From the NCBI RefSeq assembly GCF_016107525.1, contig NZ_JABASR010000016.1, forward strand, positions 1 to 64,000: 64,000 bases of DNA, read 5' to 3'. A program made the translations under genes and the position numbers. Of this stretch, positions 17,117 to 26,715 are shown in pieces. Under the pieces are notes generated by a model. The model did not search any database. It saw only the letters and a program-made list of their open reading frames with translations, and was not told the origin of the DNA. Source of the stretch: Psychrobacter aquimaris (lineage in GTDB: Bacteria > Pseudomonadota > Gammaproteobacteria > Pseudomonadales > Moraxellaceae). Every line of letters begins with the position of its first letter. Position 1 is the first letter of the stretch.

Positions 17117-19447
17117 TTAATAATCAACAGTATAACTTAGACCATAGGTTGTCCCTGTGGCAGGTAGACGGTTCAAGTCGCCAAACGTGGTTTGATGATA
17201 AACCGTTTGATAGTCTTTATTGAGTACGTTATAAACCCCATAACCCACTCGACCTACTGGCATGTTTACTTGACCCAATACATCTAAAGTCATATAACCT
17301 GTGACTGGCAGCGCACCAGCATCAGGGTCTTTTTGTTGATCTTTAAACGCTCTATCATCGCCACCTATAGCCAATGCTTGCAGTCTTATGTTACTACCTT
17401 CATCAAAGTTATATTGAGCAAACGCAGTACCTTTGAGCGGTGTCAAGCGCACCGCATCTAACTCCAGCCAATCGCCATCTTTCTTATACTGACCACGCGT
17501 ATAAGCCACACTACCGCCCACTTGCCAGTTATCACTAATATCCTGAGTGAGCGATCCCTCTACGCCATAGATACGCTCGTCCGTATCCACCACTTCTACA
17601 GTATAATCCTTGGTAAAACGAACGGTTTTGTCCGAGGTATTATAAAAGGTGCTTACTCTGGCTGACGTATCACCGCGTTTACCTTCCCAGCCCAAATCAT
17701 AGTTGTTGATCGAGATGGGCTGCACATTGTCTGAGTTGACCACATAGCCTGCACGCACGTCACGTAAGGCGCGCTGGATGTCAGCGGTGGTAAATCCTTG
17801 TGAAAAATTGGCAAATATTTGATCATTTGGTGTCAGCTGATAACTGCTACCGAGGTTAAATAACGTTTTGTCGTGATCCGTCTTCCCTTTTGCTACGTCA
17901 CCGGCTTGGTAGTTAGTATCAGAGCCATCAAAGTATTCTTCTAACAGCTGCTCATAAAATGGGGTAAAGGCGTCTGTTTCTGCCTTAAGCTTTTGATAGC
18001 GCACGCCCGCACTGGCATGCCATTTATCCGTGATATCGGTATCAGCATTGATAAACACCCCAATCTTATCAATAGTGGTGTCCGGCCCACCATTATAGGT
18101 TATACCATTTGTCTTCGAAACCAGACCATTACTGTCCTCGAACTGAGTGAAGTCTTGCCCATGGTAGGTTTGTTCGCTGTTCTCACGCTCAAAGTCAGCG
18201 CCATAGCTCAATAATGTTTGTTTGCCAGCAAGCTCAGTATCAGTCTGCATGGCAGCGCGCAGACCCATCACTTCGATATCGGCTTCTGATTGCATAACGA
18301 ATTTCGCATCGGCTGCCAGCTCTTTCGCTGTGTCTTTGTCGATGCCGTTTGCTAGCAATACTTCACGGGCTTGTTTTCTGCCGTCTTTGGCCGAAGGATA
18401 AAAGCGTCCTTGTTCATCGCGGTAGTAACCCGTAACGCTTAGGTTAGAACCAAAAACATCGTCATTGTTATAGTTGAGATTCACGGATTTTTTGGTGGTA
18501 TAAGGCTGATTCTCTATACGAGCACCATCGATTGCTTTTAAGGATGGCGGCGTACCCAGTAATAATACTCCTAACTCTTTACCATAATCTGGGCCGTAAT
18601 CAGTATCTTGCTCATCGTTATAATAGGTCACCGCCAGATTCACGCTTTGGCTGTCATCGATGTCTATACCTAAGTTGGCGTTGACACTCAATGATTCGGT
18701 ATCTTGTTGATCGGTTTGATTGACATCTGGGCCGATACGGTCGCCATGGCTATCGAACTTGCCACCTCTATTCTCATAATCCACATCTAAGCGGCCATAA
18801 ACACGCTCGCCACCATAACCCAAGCTCTGACCCACATGATAACCCAATGAATCTGATTCGAACTCACGGCTGCTGTCAATACCCAATCGAGTTTGACCTG
18901 TAAAACCTGCGCCTGCTGCCGATTTGGTGACCAGATTAATGAGGCCACCTGCTGCGCCAGCGCCATAAATACTGGTCGCACCAGAAAGCACCTCTACCCG
19001 CTCAAGCTGCGCTGGATCAATACTATTTAGCTCTCGTGATAAGCTGCGTGAGCCTGATAAAGGCACGCCATTTAGCAAGTATTGTACCGGACGACCGCGC
19101 ATGGTCGTACCATAGTTGCTGGTTGAACCACTACTAGCACCCAAACTCGGAATCAGCTGTGCCAATATATCGCCTGTAGTACGGTTGCCTGTGGCCTGCT
19201 CTCGAATATCTTCTTCACCAATCACTTGGGTAACGGCTGGCATCTCACTGATTTTTTGTGCCAGCGCCGTTCCCGTCTTAGCGCGCGCTGTTACCGTAAT
19301 AGTATCTAAAGTCACGTTTGGTACATCACTGGCTATCGAGTTTTCGGTAGTGTCTGTCATTGGGGTATTAACGTTGGTTTGCGCATACAACTGCTGGCTA
19401 ATACAGAGTGTAAGAAGAGATAGAGCAACTTGATGATGGCTTTTCAT
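17117..19447 (-). CDS. TonB-dependent siderophore receptor
   Basis: This outer-membrane gated barrel imports ferric siderophore. The start at 19447 gives a signal peptide (MKSHHQVALSLLTLCISQQL, cleavage near YAQ) and a 776-residue protein; upstream in-frame ATGs lack this logic. A TonB-box-like DTITVTA, a plug domain (VIGEEDIREQ, PSLGASSGSTSNYGTTMRGR, VEVLSGATSIYGAGAAGG) and a C-terminal barrel ending in VDY are visible. A 15/19 Fur box lies about 90 bases upstream. As the only receptor in the locus, it probably takes up the hydroxamate made by the adjacent genes. A paralogue for an exogenous siderophore cannot be excluded. Confidence 0.93.
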   Translation of the reverse strand: MKSHHQVALSLLTLCISQQLYAQTNVNTPMTDTTENSIASDVPNVTLDTITVTARAKTGTALAQKISEMPAVTQVIGEEDIREQATGNRTTGDILAQLIPSLGASSGSTSNYGTTMRGRPVQYLLNGVPLSGSRSLSRELNSIDPAQLERVEVLSGATSIYGAGAAGGLINLVTKSAAGAGFTGQTRLGIDSSREFESDSLGYHVGQSLGYGGERVYGRLDVDYENRGGKFDSHGDRIGPDVNQTDQQDTESLSVNANLGIDIDDSQSVNLAVTYYNDEQDTDYGPDYGKELGVLLLGTPPSLKAIDGARIENQPYTTKKSVNLNYNNDDVFGSNLSVTGYYRDEQGRFYPSAKDGRKQAREVLLANGIDKDTAKELAADAKFVMQSEADIEVMGLRAAMQTDTELAGKQTLLSYGADFERENSEQTYHGQDFTQFEDSNGLVSKTNGITYNGGPDTTIDKIGVFINADTDITDKWHASAGVRYQKLKAETDAFTPFYEQLLEEYFDGSDTNYQAGDVAKGKTDHDKTLFNLGSSYQLTPNDQIFANFSQGFTTADIQRALRDVRAGYVVNSDNVQPISINNYDLGWEGKRGDTSARVSTFYNTSDKTVRFTKDYTVEVVDTDERIYGVEGSLTQDISDNWQVGGSVAYTRGQYKKDGDWLELDAVRLTPLKGTAFAQYNFDEGSNIRLQALAIGGDDRAFKDQQKDPDAGALPVTGYMTLDVLGQVNMPVGRVGYGVYNVLNKDYQTVYHQTTFGDLNRLPATGTTYGLSYTVDY

Positions 19448-19538
19448 TGTCATTTCACTTATTTGAATAGTGGCTGGATAATGTTCTGAGTTATGTTTAG
19501 CTCGTAATACAGAATGTACTAAGTTTGTGAATGGCATT

Positions 19539-19557
19539 GTAAATGATAACCATTAAC
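19539..19557. promoter_or_regulatory. Fur box upstream of the receptor gene
   Basis: The 19-mer GTAAATGATAACCATTAAC matches the classic Fur consensus at 15 of 19 positions, with the core ATGATAA-CATTA intact. It lies about 90 bases before the receptor start, so the receptor probably has its own iron-repressed promoter apart from the biosynthetic genes. Confidence 0.75.
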
Positions 19558-19673
19558 ATTTCTATACCTATTTACAAATTCAAAAGCCACTGGTGCTTCA
19601 TAACAGATAAGTGCGCCAAGGAGATGCATCATCAGCTCTATTGACATACACATCTGGCTCTACCTACCTATGA

Positions 19674-20309
19674 CTAAAATAATAAGTCCAGTTGATTTTT
19701 TTTGTAGGCTTCAAAGAATATCTGGAATTTTGTCTCATCTTGCTGATGCTTATCTTGGCAATCAGGTAATAACTGCTGGGCAACTTTTAGCGGCAATACA
19801 AATACCCCATCATTATCCATAATAGCGATGTCGCCTGAGCGAATCAGGGTACTTTGCGGGCCAAAGCGATAGCAGATATCAGCTCCTAAAATACCTTTTG
19901 TTTCATTACTCTTAAAGGTGGTGACCGCGCTCACGCCTTGAGCGAATACAGGAAAACCCAACTGCTGAATTTGTAACGAATCCGTCGCTTGTCCAATGAC
20001 GATAACGCCAGCGAGCTTTTCATAAATAGCAGCGCAAGTACGTAACGCGCCCCAACAGGCTTTGATGCCGAGCACTTGCGCATCGATACACAAGATGTCA
20101 TTCGGCTGCGCCTGAATCAACGCTTGATTAATCACCCCCGTATTGTCTGAGTTCAACGTCGCTGTGATGATCTTTCCAACGATAGTACGGGTGCAAGGAG
20201 ACAGCGCTTTGATATCTGGTAAATATCCCACTTCGGTCAAATGACCAATCGTCGAGGTGGCTATGTCTTTGTAACTCTCTACTAGCGTATCAATATCGAT
20301 TTTATCCAT
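19674..20309 (-). CDS. RraA-fold protein in siderophore locus
   Basis: This 211-residue protein belongs to the RraA / 4-hydroxy-4-methyl-2-oxoglutarate aldolase superfamily (STIGHLTEVGYLPDIKAL, then GVIVIGQATDSLQIQQLGFPVFAQGVS, then GDIAIMDNDGVFVLPL). In aldolases of this family the loop reads GxxRD with a catalytic Arg and Asp; here it is GQATD, so the Arg position is not kept although the Asp is. The start at 20309 is preferred (AGAGA eight bases upstream) and overlaps the synthetase stop by eight bases, showing tight coupling. It may make or modify a carboxylate building block, or be a non-catalytic partner. The function is not known. Confidence 0.8.
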   Translation of the reverse strand: MDKIDIDTLVESYKDIATSTIGHLTEVGYLPDIKALSPCTRTIVGKIITATLNSDNTGVINQALIQAQPNDILCIDAQVLGIKACWGALRTCAAIYEKLAGVIVIGQATDSLQIQQLGFPVFAQGVSAVTTFKSNETKGILGADICYRFGPQSTLIRSGDIAIMDNDGVFVLPLKVAQQLLPDCQDKHQQDETKFQIFFEAYKKNQLDLLF

Positions 20310-22428
20310 TAATTTTTCTCTCATTATGTTTTCGTACTGAATCCACCCTAAGATTTTCTTCGATGTTTTTTACCCTAAAAAAAGGATTGATGGTCACACT
20401 CTCCCCTGCGGGCATGCTGCCATGCGGATCATCACCGCGTTCAATCACGGGTAACAGCAATGTCTTATGTGGATAGTATTGAGTGGTCAGTAGCTGTTCG
20501 CGGATAAGCTCACATTGATCGGCATCGAAGTCAATATCCGTCAATGCCCTATCGATACTGTCCCTCGCCTCACGCCACAATATTGCTTCATTAATCTCAT
20601 AATGCACTGACAATGCTTCAATAATGGCGCGAAGATTGACCAATATACCCAAGGATTGAAGATAAAATATCAGTGCTTGCGGGGTCTCTCGATACAAGCG
20701 GTTTTTAAAATTGGGTGGGCTTAAATACTCAGGATCTGCTATTTGATGCCGCGCCAGCCACGGCAAATAAATACGTACCGAATCATGATCGCGCAATAGC
20801 AAGCTGGTAAAACGATGATTTTTCATCACCATCACGATGTTTTGTCCGTGCATCTCAGGGGCAAGCCCTAAACGCAGGCAGCGCAGCATCGTACCCAAAA
20901 ACACCTCGCACAGGTTTTTGAAGCAATCAATAGCCGTGCGTTTTATGTGCGCTGTTTGAGTCATAGGCGATTTTGCTTGGATGATCTCATCAAAGATATG
21001 ATGACTTATACCGTCTTTAGACACCAACATACCGAGGCTTGCCATCGGCAGTAACCGCACTTGGTCATCACACAGATCCGTTGGCAGAATCCTGAGCATA
21101 GCGCCCAAATGCGTGGGTTTTTCTTGATAAAAATAGGGATTGGTTGCGCTTTTATCTTGTAGATTCGTCGGCGACATATAGCCCCACCAAAGACGCTCAT
21201 CCCATAGCCGTAATGTTGCTGATAAGCCATTGTCAATCTGTCTTGCCTGCATCAGAATTGCTTGGTTTTTTTCACCATTGATCAGCTTAAGTGCTGGCAA
21301 ATACCGTTTGGAGTTTAAGGCGTACACTCCTATGGGCAACTTGATGCTATACGGCGTATCGGCACTCAACAGCATGCTGCGCATAGAGGCGCTGGCATAA
21401 GTGATGGGTGCATTAAATACTAACTTTACAACCGTGCCATCTGCCAAATCTTTAGCATAACTATCAGCCTCATGGTTAGAAGCATCGTTATCACAAGAAT
21501 TATTATTAGAAGGATCAATCACTTGAGCCAGCTGCCAAGGATGGACAGGTATCGCCACATGAGTGTCTATCAGGTTGTGGTCTTTCATCTCCCGTGCCAA
21601 TTGCTGTTGCTGCGTCTTGTCCAATAAATACGCCGCGGGATGTTGCTGGCTGATGTCTTTTACCTGATCCGCCACCATAAGATGGCTTTTGGCAACCGCT
21701 ACCCACACCAACGCAATGGGCTGATTAAATTCTGCCATGTAATGCTGATACTCTTCTGCTGTAAACCCCAGCTTGCCCTTAGCCAGCGGATGAAACGGAC
21801 GATCCATCAATGACGCCCATTGCTCTGCGGCAATCAGGGTTTGATACCAATGCGGCTGACTATAGACCGTCGTAGAGATATCGGCATGGGCAGATTGGGT
21901 TTTGGCAACCAAGGACGCTTGTAAACTCTCTTTTAATTTGACAATTCCTGTCGCACTCAGTGCTGAGTGTTCCATAGCAGACAGTAAAATATCTAATAGC
22001 GTTTCTACTGTCTCTACTGGTTGCAAACAAGCGCTGATAGCATTGTTCAAACGATATAAAATCGGCACGCAAGATTTATGCAGTCGCCACGGTGCGGTAT
22101 AGGCTGACTCCACGGGTAATAACAATCGACTGTCGCTGCTGATTTGAAGCACCAGTAATGGGTTGTCTTGAGCAAAGAATGATTGATAAGCGTTTGATAG
22201 CGAATCTACAGCCTGTGGCAAACCCTGCGCTGCTAGATAATCAAACGTTGTGGTGACCTCAATACGATTTTTCGCTAGCCACTGCTCAAGTAAAACGCAC
22301 TCAATCAGATACGTCATCAACGAGCTTTGTATTACCACCATATCAGGCTGGCTGTCCGAATGACTGATTTGGACTGGAAATAAAGTAGGCATGGTATTTA
22401 TCTTGACTGTTTCATCGGTATTTAACAT
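20302..22428 (-). CDS. NIS siderophore synthetase, IucA/IucC family (708 residues)
   Basis: This ATP-dependent NRPS-independent siderophore synthetase condenses a carboxylate with an amine or hydroxylamine. The family motifs are present: FHPLAKGKLGF near 217, VHPWQL near 295, PEMHGQNIVM near 525 and RDHDSVRIY just after. It is longer than the usual 580-620 residues, partly from a low-complexity Asn/Asp-rich insert after HPWQL (SNNNSCDNDASN). It starts five bases after the preceding synthetase and overlaps the RraA-like gene, so the three form a translational unit. Which bond it forms cannot be read from sequence. Confidence 0.9.
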   Translation of the reverse strand: MLNTDETVKINTMPTLFPVQISHSDSQPDMVVIQSSLMTYLIECVLLEQWLAKNRIEVTTTFDYLAAQGLPQAVDSLSNAYQSFFAQDNPLLVLQISSDSRLLLPVESAYTAPWRLHKSCVPILYRLNNAISACLQPVETVETLLDILLSAMEHSALSATGIVKLKESLQASLVAKTQSAHADISTTVYSQPHWYQTLIAAEQWASLMDRPFHPLAKGKLGFTAEEYQHYMAEFNQPIALVWVAVAKSHLMVADQVKDISQQHPAAYLLDKTQQQQLAREMKDHNLIDTHVAIPVHPWQLAQVIDPSNNNSCDNDASNHEADSYAKDLADGTVVKLVFNAPITYASASMRSMLLSADTPYSIKLPIGVYALNSKRYLPALKLINGEKNQAILMQARQIDNGLSATLRLWDERLWWGYMSPTNLQDKSATNPYFYQEKPTHLGAMLRILPTDLCDDQVRLLPMASLGMLVSKDGISHHIFDEIIQAKSPMTQTAHIKRTAIDCFKNLCEVFLGTMLRCLRLGLAPEMHGQNIVMVMKNHRFTSLLLRDHDSVRIYLPWLARHQIADPEYLSPPNFKNRLYRETPQALIFYLQSLGILVNLRAIIEALSVHYEINEAILWREARDSIDRALTDIDFDADQCELIREQLLTTQYYPHKTLLLPVIERGDDPHGSMPAGESVTINPFFRVKNIEENLRVDSVRKHNERKING

Positions 22429-22433
22429 GGTGT

Positions 22434-24332
22434 CTATACTCGGATTTTGGCTAATGGATTATTGATATATTTGATCGGAAACACCTGATCGCCGAACAAT
22501 CGGCGCTTAGCCAAAGACTCAATACGCGTTTGCTTGGCGAAGACATCAAACAACTCAAACCTCGATTGATGCTCTAGATGACGTACTTGATAGTCCATCA
22601 CACAGTCAGCAACTTGCTGCCAGAACTCAGCCTCAGGATAGTGGTAATGGGTCTGCATAAAAATAGCAATGTCGGCAAATGCCACAAAGAATAAGCAGGC
22701 AACCGTCATATCACGAATGCCATCGGTATCATCCGTTTCAATAAACGAGCCACGATTCAGCGCCGCGTGGGCAGCTGGCAGGCTATGAAAATTGGGAATT
22801 AAGTCTTGGCGGGTCAGATGCTTTGGCGAATAGCGCACCCCGTCATGCAAATCTTTTAGCAATACTTTTATAGGAAAACCCGCTTCGTGTACCAATACGA
22901 TGTTTTGCGCATGGCACTCGAGCGCAATACCGTGACCAAATAACAAGTGCAATATCGGGGTGACAGTCACTTTGATAAGCTGAGCCGTCCAACCCTCTAC
23001 GCTGTATTTTTTAATCCAAGGATCAATGAGTACAGAGCCATCCGTGTTGATATAGCTGACGCCATTTAAAGGAAAGGCTTTTTGGTTGGTCGATAAATAC
23101 TGACTGACGTTTTCGCGCCAAATTGCCCCCAGTCCGCCATAAATATGGGGATGCTGATAGCCGCGCTGTTGTAGCACTTCATGATCCAAACTGACACCCA
23201 CCGTTTCACCCAAAAAGGCAATTTGTAATGCTTGTGCCGTCTTATCCTCTGCGACCAATTGATTGAGCCACTTAGTCACCACCGCAGCGTTCATGACGGT
23301 ATGTTTGGCCAATATTCGAGTGCTTGAAGTATTCATCAGATGCATACTGAGTTTTAGATAGGATTTGTCGTCTTGCAACATAGACAAAGAGCGAATCGAC
23401 TGCTGCGAACGGTACTCAGCGCCTGTACTGCCTAGGTAAATCACTTCTTGCGTGTCAATAAGTGGCTGCAAAGCAACAATTAATGTGTTTTGCCATTGCC
23501 AAGGATGCGCTGGGATGAATCCATAAGCATTGATCGTTTCGCTGTCATTTATCTGATATCCATTCTGCTCACTCGTCGTCACAAGTATGTGTTTCAGTTT
23601 ATCTGTTAATGCGGCAAATTTATCCGCATCCACATAGTTTTCAATCCACTCGTTAAGTGTCATATCGAGATTGCTATCAAAAGCTGTGTTACTGACCAGC
23701 AGCTTTTTTTTAACCGCCAACCAGACCACCTCGATATTTTGGTCAAACTCCGGCCCATAGTCATAATTGTCTTGTAAATCAAAGCCAATACGCGACTTAA
23801 AACAGGGATGATAAGGATGTCCAGCCATCAAATAGCCTTCGAGTTGCTCGTAGGTGAGCGTGTCAATAGGCGTTGGTGCGTTTGGTGAAAGCTGCTGGGC
23901 TTGGGTCTCATTGATTAACGTGTGACGCAGCTCTTTGATAAAGCTGTCTTTTAAGGACGCATCTGGTATTTTCAATAAAATATCGCTGATGACATGCTCA
24001 AGTATGGCATCGCTTGCGTTGCCATCAACAACTCGCTGGACGTTCTGGGCATTAAAACGAATGATATCAAAACTATAATGAATATAACCTTGCACGCAGT
24101 AACTGACGTTATCGTTGGCTTTTATGGTAAAGTCTAAAAGCGCTTTGTCATGGTTGGCGTTGGCATTTGTATAGTCAAAATCAATAATGTTTTCATACAA
24201 TAACGCTTGCAACAGTTGTTTGATGACCCGTTGCTCTGTACGCTGCATGGCTCGATAATCTATCGGCGCTTGCCACGGCTTAGTAACATCAGTCCTGCTA
24301 TTGCTTGTGCTTTGATATATTTGATGATGCAT
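22434..24332 (-). CDS. NIS siderophore synthetase, IucA/IucC family (632 residues)
   Basis: This is a second synthetase of the family, with the N-terminal EQRVIKQLLQALLYEN segment typical of the type C (AlcC/RhbF-like) group, GHPYHPCFKSRIGF near 173, AHPWQW near 272, ECHAQNIVL near 470 and KDLHDGVRYS. Type C enzymes usually act on a citryl monoamide or on a hydroxamate-carboxylate chain. GGAG precedes the ATG at 24332, and a Fur box lies about 85 bases upstream, so it starts an independent iron-controlled transcript with the 708-residue synthetase and the RraA-like gene. Confidence 0.9.
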   Translation of the reverse strand: MHHQIYQSTSNSRTDVTKPWQAPIDYRAMQRTEQRVIKQLLQALLYENIIDFDYTNANANHDKALLDFTIKANDNVSYCVQGYIHYSFDIIRFNAQNVQRVVDGNASDAILEHVISDILLKIPDASLKDSFIKELRHTLINETQAQQLSPNAPTPIDTLTYEQLEGYLMAGHPYHPCFKSRIGFDLQDNYDYGPEFDQNIEVVWLAVKKKLLVSNTAFDSNLDMTLNEWIENYVDADKFAALTDKLKHILVTTSEQNGYQINDSETINAYGFIPAHPWQWQNTLIVALQPLIDTQEVIYLGSTGAEYRSQQSIRSLSMLQDDKSYLKLSMHLMNTSSTRILAKHTVMNAAVVTKWLNQLVAEDKTAQALQIAFLGETVGVSLDHEVLQQRGYQHPHIYGGLGAIWRENVSQYLSTNQKAFPLNGVSYINTDGSVLIDPWIKKYSVEGWTAQLIKVTVTPILHLLFGHGIALECHAQNIVLVHEAGFPIKVLLKDLHDGVRYSPKHLTRQDLIPNFHSLPAAHAALNRGSFIETDDTDGIRDMTVACLFFVAFADIAIFMQTHYHYPEAEFWQQVADCVMDYQVRHLEHQSRFELFDVFAKQTRIESLAKRRLFGDQVFPIKYINNPLAKIRV

Positions 24333-24415
24333 ATATAAATCTCCTCTCTAAAAATAAAAAGTAAACGGCCATACTATTAACCTAACCAAATCGTTAACCC
24401 AACCAAATCATTAAA

Positions 24416-24434
24416 GCGAATGATAATCAGTTAC
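24416..24434. promoter_or_regulatory. Fur box upstream of the synthetase pair
   Basis: GCGAATGATAATCAGTTAC matches the Fur consensus at 14 of 19 positions with an intact AATGATAATCA core. It lies in the 200-base spacer between the MFS exporter and the 632-residue synthetase, the widest gap inside the biosynthetic block. Confidence 0.7.
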
Positions 24435-24535
24435 ATTTATAAGGTAAAAAAAACTTCTCACGGTTTTTTTACAGGCTTGTTTGATAGGTTGATTTGAAAG
24501 GCTGCAAGTGACGATATACTGCTAAAAACACACTG

Positions 24536-25963
24536 CTAAATGGATGATGCCGTCTTTGGTAATTGCCGCGCTGAAAAGACCGTCAAAAACAAAATCACAG
24601 CCAGCATGACAAAAATCTCTTGGATAGCGGTACTGACACTTTGCGCGTTGCCAGCTTCTAATAACTGCGCGCCGCGTCCTGCCACATAGACCGTCATCAA
24701 CGTTATAAAAATGGTAGAGACAATTCGGCGGCTGATATTGTTGAGTGCTGCGCCTTCCGTGACCACTTCTTTGGCTAAGCTACTAAAACCTACCGTGGTG
24801 GTTGGCAGATACGCCAGTCCCACGCCCACACCTTGTATACTCATGACCGTTATCAGCAGCCAAAGCCTCGGCTCATACAAGCACCATGCCAGCATCAGCA
24901 TAGACAGCGCGCTGATGACAATACCCAAAATACCCATACTTCTAGCGCCATAACTATCCACTCGCTTGCCTGCAAAATGGGTCGTGACACTAGACATGAG
25001 TGTCGATATCATCAAAATAACGCCCGTCCATAGCGCACGTTCGCCCATCACCTCTTGCACCAATATAGGCAATAACAACAGGCCTACCATCAGACCCAAA
25101 GTCTGAGTAATGCTGATAATCGTACTGTGTAAATACACTTTGTTATGAAACAAGCGCACGTTCAATAACGGCTGACTCTGTCGGCGCTCATATGCCCACC
25201 AACCTGCAAAGGATAAGAAAAACACAGCAGCCAATAGGCTTGTTCCAACCATACTGGTTAGGCTGGCATAAAAATCTGCCTTAAGCGTACTCAGCCAAGT
25301 CATCAACGCCAGCAGCCAAACCAACAAGCTACCAAACCCAATTACATCAAACGTGCTAGAAGCCTTAGGCGCATGAATGTCAGGCAAGAACAACCACACC
25401 ATAATCATAACCAAAGCACTCAGTGGCAGAGTCACGGCAAATAATGTCCACCACGCAAATTGCTCTACCAAATAAGCCCCTATCAGCGGGCCAAATGCCA
25501 ATGACATCATAATCACAATGCCCCATAGCGCCATCACTCTGCCATGTCGATGCTGCGGATAAATTTGATAAAGCATACCAATGGACAAAGGAATAATCAG
25601 ACCACCACTCAGTCCTTGTACAGCACGAGCCACAATCACCATCGTCATGCTAGGTGCCAACATACCAATCACTGAACCCAGCATAAATCCTATGATAGCG
25701 AGCGAATACAAGGTCTTAAACGCAAACTGTTTATTCAAATAACCACTGAGCATCAGCCCCACGCTCATAGACAGTATATAAGCGTTCAACACCCAGCCAC
25801 CCATGACAATGTCGACAGCAAACACCGACATAAAGACCGGAATAGCAGGATTGAGGGCACTATTGCTAAAGCTAATGACCGTGCCGCCAAGCAATAGTGT
25901 CAATAGCACTTGTTGACGCTGCTTGCATGTCAATTCATGACTACTGTTAAGTGATGACATCAT
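24536..25963 (-). CDS. MFS exporter, DHA2-like, probable siderophore efflux
   Basis: This 475-residue integral membrane protein has about 14 hydrophobic segments and drug:H+ antiporter features: SGYLNKQFAFKTLYSL in the loop 2-3 motif region and RAVQGLSGGLIIPLSIGM, typical of motif C-like helix 4 and 5 sequence in EmrB/QacA-type transporters. Placed between the acyltransferase and synthetase genes, it probably exports the finished siderophore to the periplasm. Two adjacent ATGs (25963 and 25960) occur with no strong ribosome site, so the start is uncertain by a codon. Confidence 0.85.
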   Translation of the reverse strand: MMSSLNSSHELTCKQRQQVLLTLLLGGTVISFSNSALNPAIPVFMSVFAVDIVMGGWVLNAYILSMSVGLMLSGYLNKQFAFKTLYSLAIIGFMLGSVIGMLAPSMTMVIVARAVQGLSGGLIIPLSIGMLYQIYPQHRHGRVMALWGIVIMMSLAFGPLIGAYLVEQFAWWTLFAVTLPLSALVMIMVWLFLPDIHAPKASSTFDVIGFGSLLVWLLALMTWLSTLKADFYASLTSMVGTSLLAAVFFLSFAGWWAYERRQSQPLLNVRLFHNKVYLHSTIISITQTLGLMVGLLLLPILVQEVMGERALWTGVILMISTLMSSVTTHFAGKRVDSYGARSMGILGIVISALSMLMLAWCLYEPRLWLLITVMSIQGVGVGLAYLPTTTVGFSSLAKEVVTEGAALNNISRRIVSTIFITLMTVYVAGRGAQLLEAGNAQSVSTAIQEIFVMLAVILFLTVFSARQLPKTASSI

Positions 25964-26054
25964 TCAAAACATTGACTAGTAATGGCGTGACTGGCACTGT
26001 CGTACCGCCAAGCCTGATGAGACGTATGTAATCCGACAACCACAAAAAATCGAC

Positions 26055-26660
26055 TCATGAAGCAACCTCACCATAAAAGTTAAGATAGCCTCTAGATTCA
26101 AAAAACTCATCACGATTGCAAAAATAAAGCGACGCCTTTTTTTCAGGCATATCGATTAGCCGCTGAATATGATAAGCAAAACTATCGGCCACCCACTGAT
26201 AGACTTCAACCTTACTGTCTGGCTCAACCACGATTTTTTTGGCATCCGTGTGCTCAAATATAAACTTACTAATCATCATGCCTGTCGGTTTGAGATAGCC
26301 TTTCCCCACCACAGCAGGATCGCCCAGCAGAATATGCCAGCCCATATCACTTTCTTTGGCTTTATAGTAGTGAGACAATCGGTCACGAGCCGTCTCATAA
26401 ATTTCCGTATAACCAATAGCAACACCCTCACAAGTTATGAGGTAGAGACGCTGATGGTCATCGGCCAGCATTTTTTCAAAATGTACTCGCAGCTGCGGCA
26501 TCGGCAAATGTAGCTGCCACTGTTCGACCACATGCTCAGCATGCATCCATTTATAAAGCAGCGGCATGTCCTCAGGATATTTGACGGCTCGTAGTCCAAA
26601 CGTCTTTTGATACGCTTCTACCGTAAAAGTATCGGGCAGATTTTGTGTGATGGTGGGCAT
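26055..26660 (-). CDS. GNAT acyltransferase, IucB/RhbD-like
   Basis: This 201-residue enzyme resembles the siderophore acyltransferase group (IucB, AlcB, RhbD) that acylates an N-hydroxylated diamine. The conserved stretch GWHILLGDPAVVGKGY, the FIFEHTDAKKIVVEPD segment and the EKKASLYFCNRDEF C-terminus are visible. A good AGGAA site precedes the ATG. In this context the substrate is probably N-hydroxy-1,3-diaminopropane. The acyl group (acetyl or longer) cannot be told from sequence; related systems use acetyl (schizokinen, rhizobactin core) or medium-chain unsaturated acyl (acinetoferrin, baumannoferrin). Confidence 0.88.
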   Translation of the reverse strand: MPTITQNLPDTFTVEAYQKTFGLRAVKYPEDMPLLYKWMHAEHVVEQWQLHLPMPQLRVHFEKMLADDHQRLYLITCEGVAIGYTEIYETARDRLSHYYKAKESDMGWHILLGDPAVVGKGYLKPTGMMISKFIFEHTDAKKIVVEPDSKVEVYQWVADSFAYHIQRLIDMPEKKASLYFCNRDEFFESRGYLNFYGEVAS

Positions 26661-26715
26661 TGGTTATTCCTAATTTTGTGTGATTGATTTTATATTCCGT
26701 AAGGCATGTTTGATA

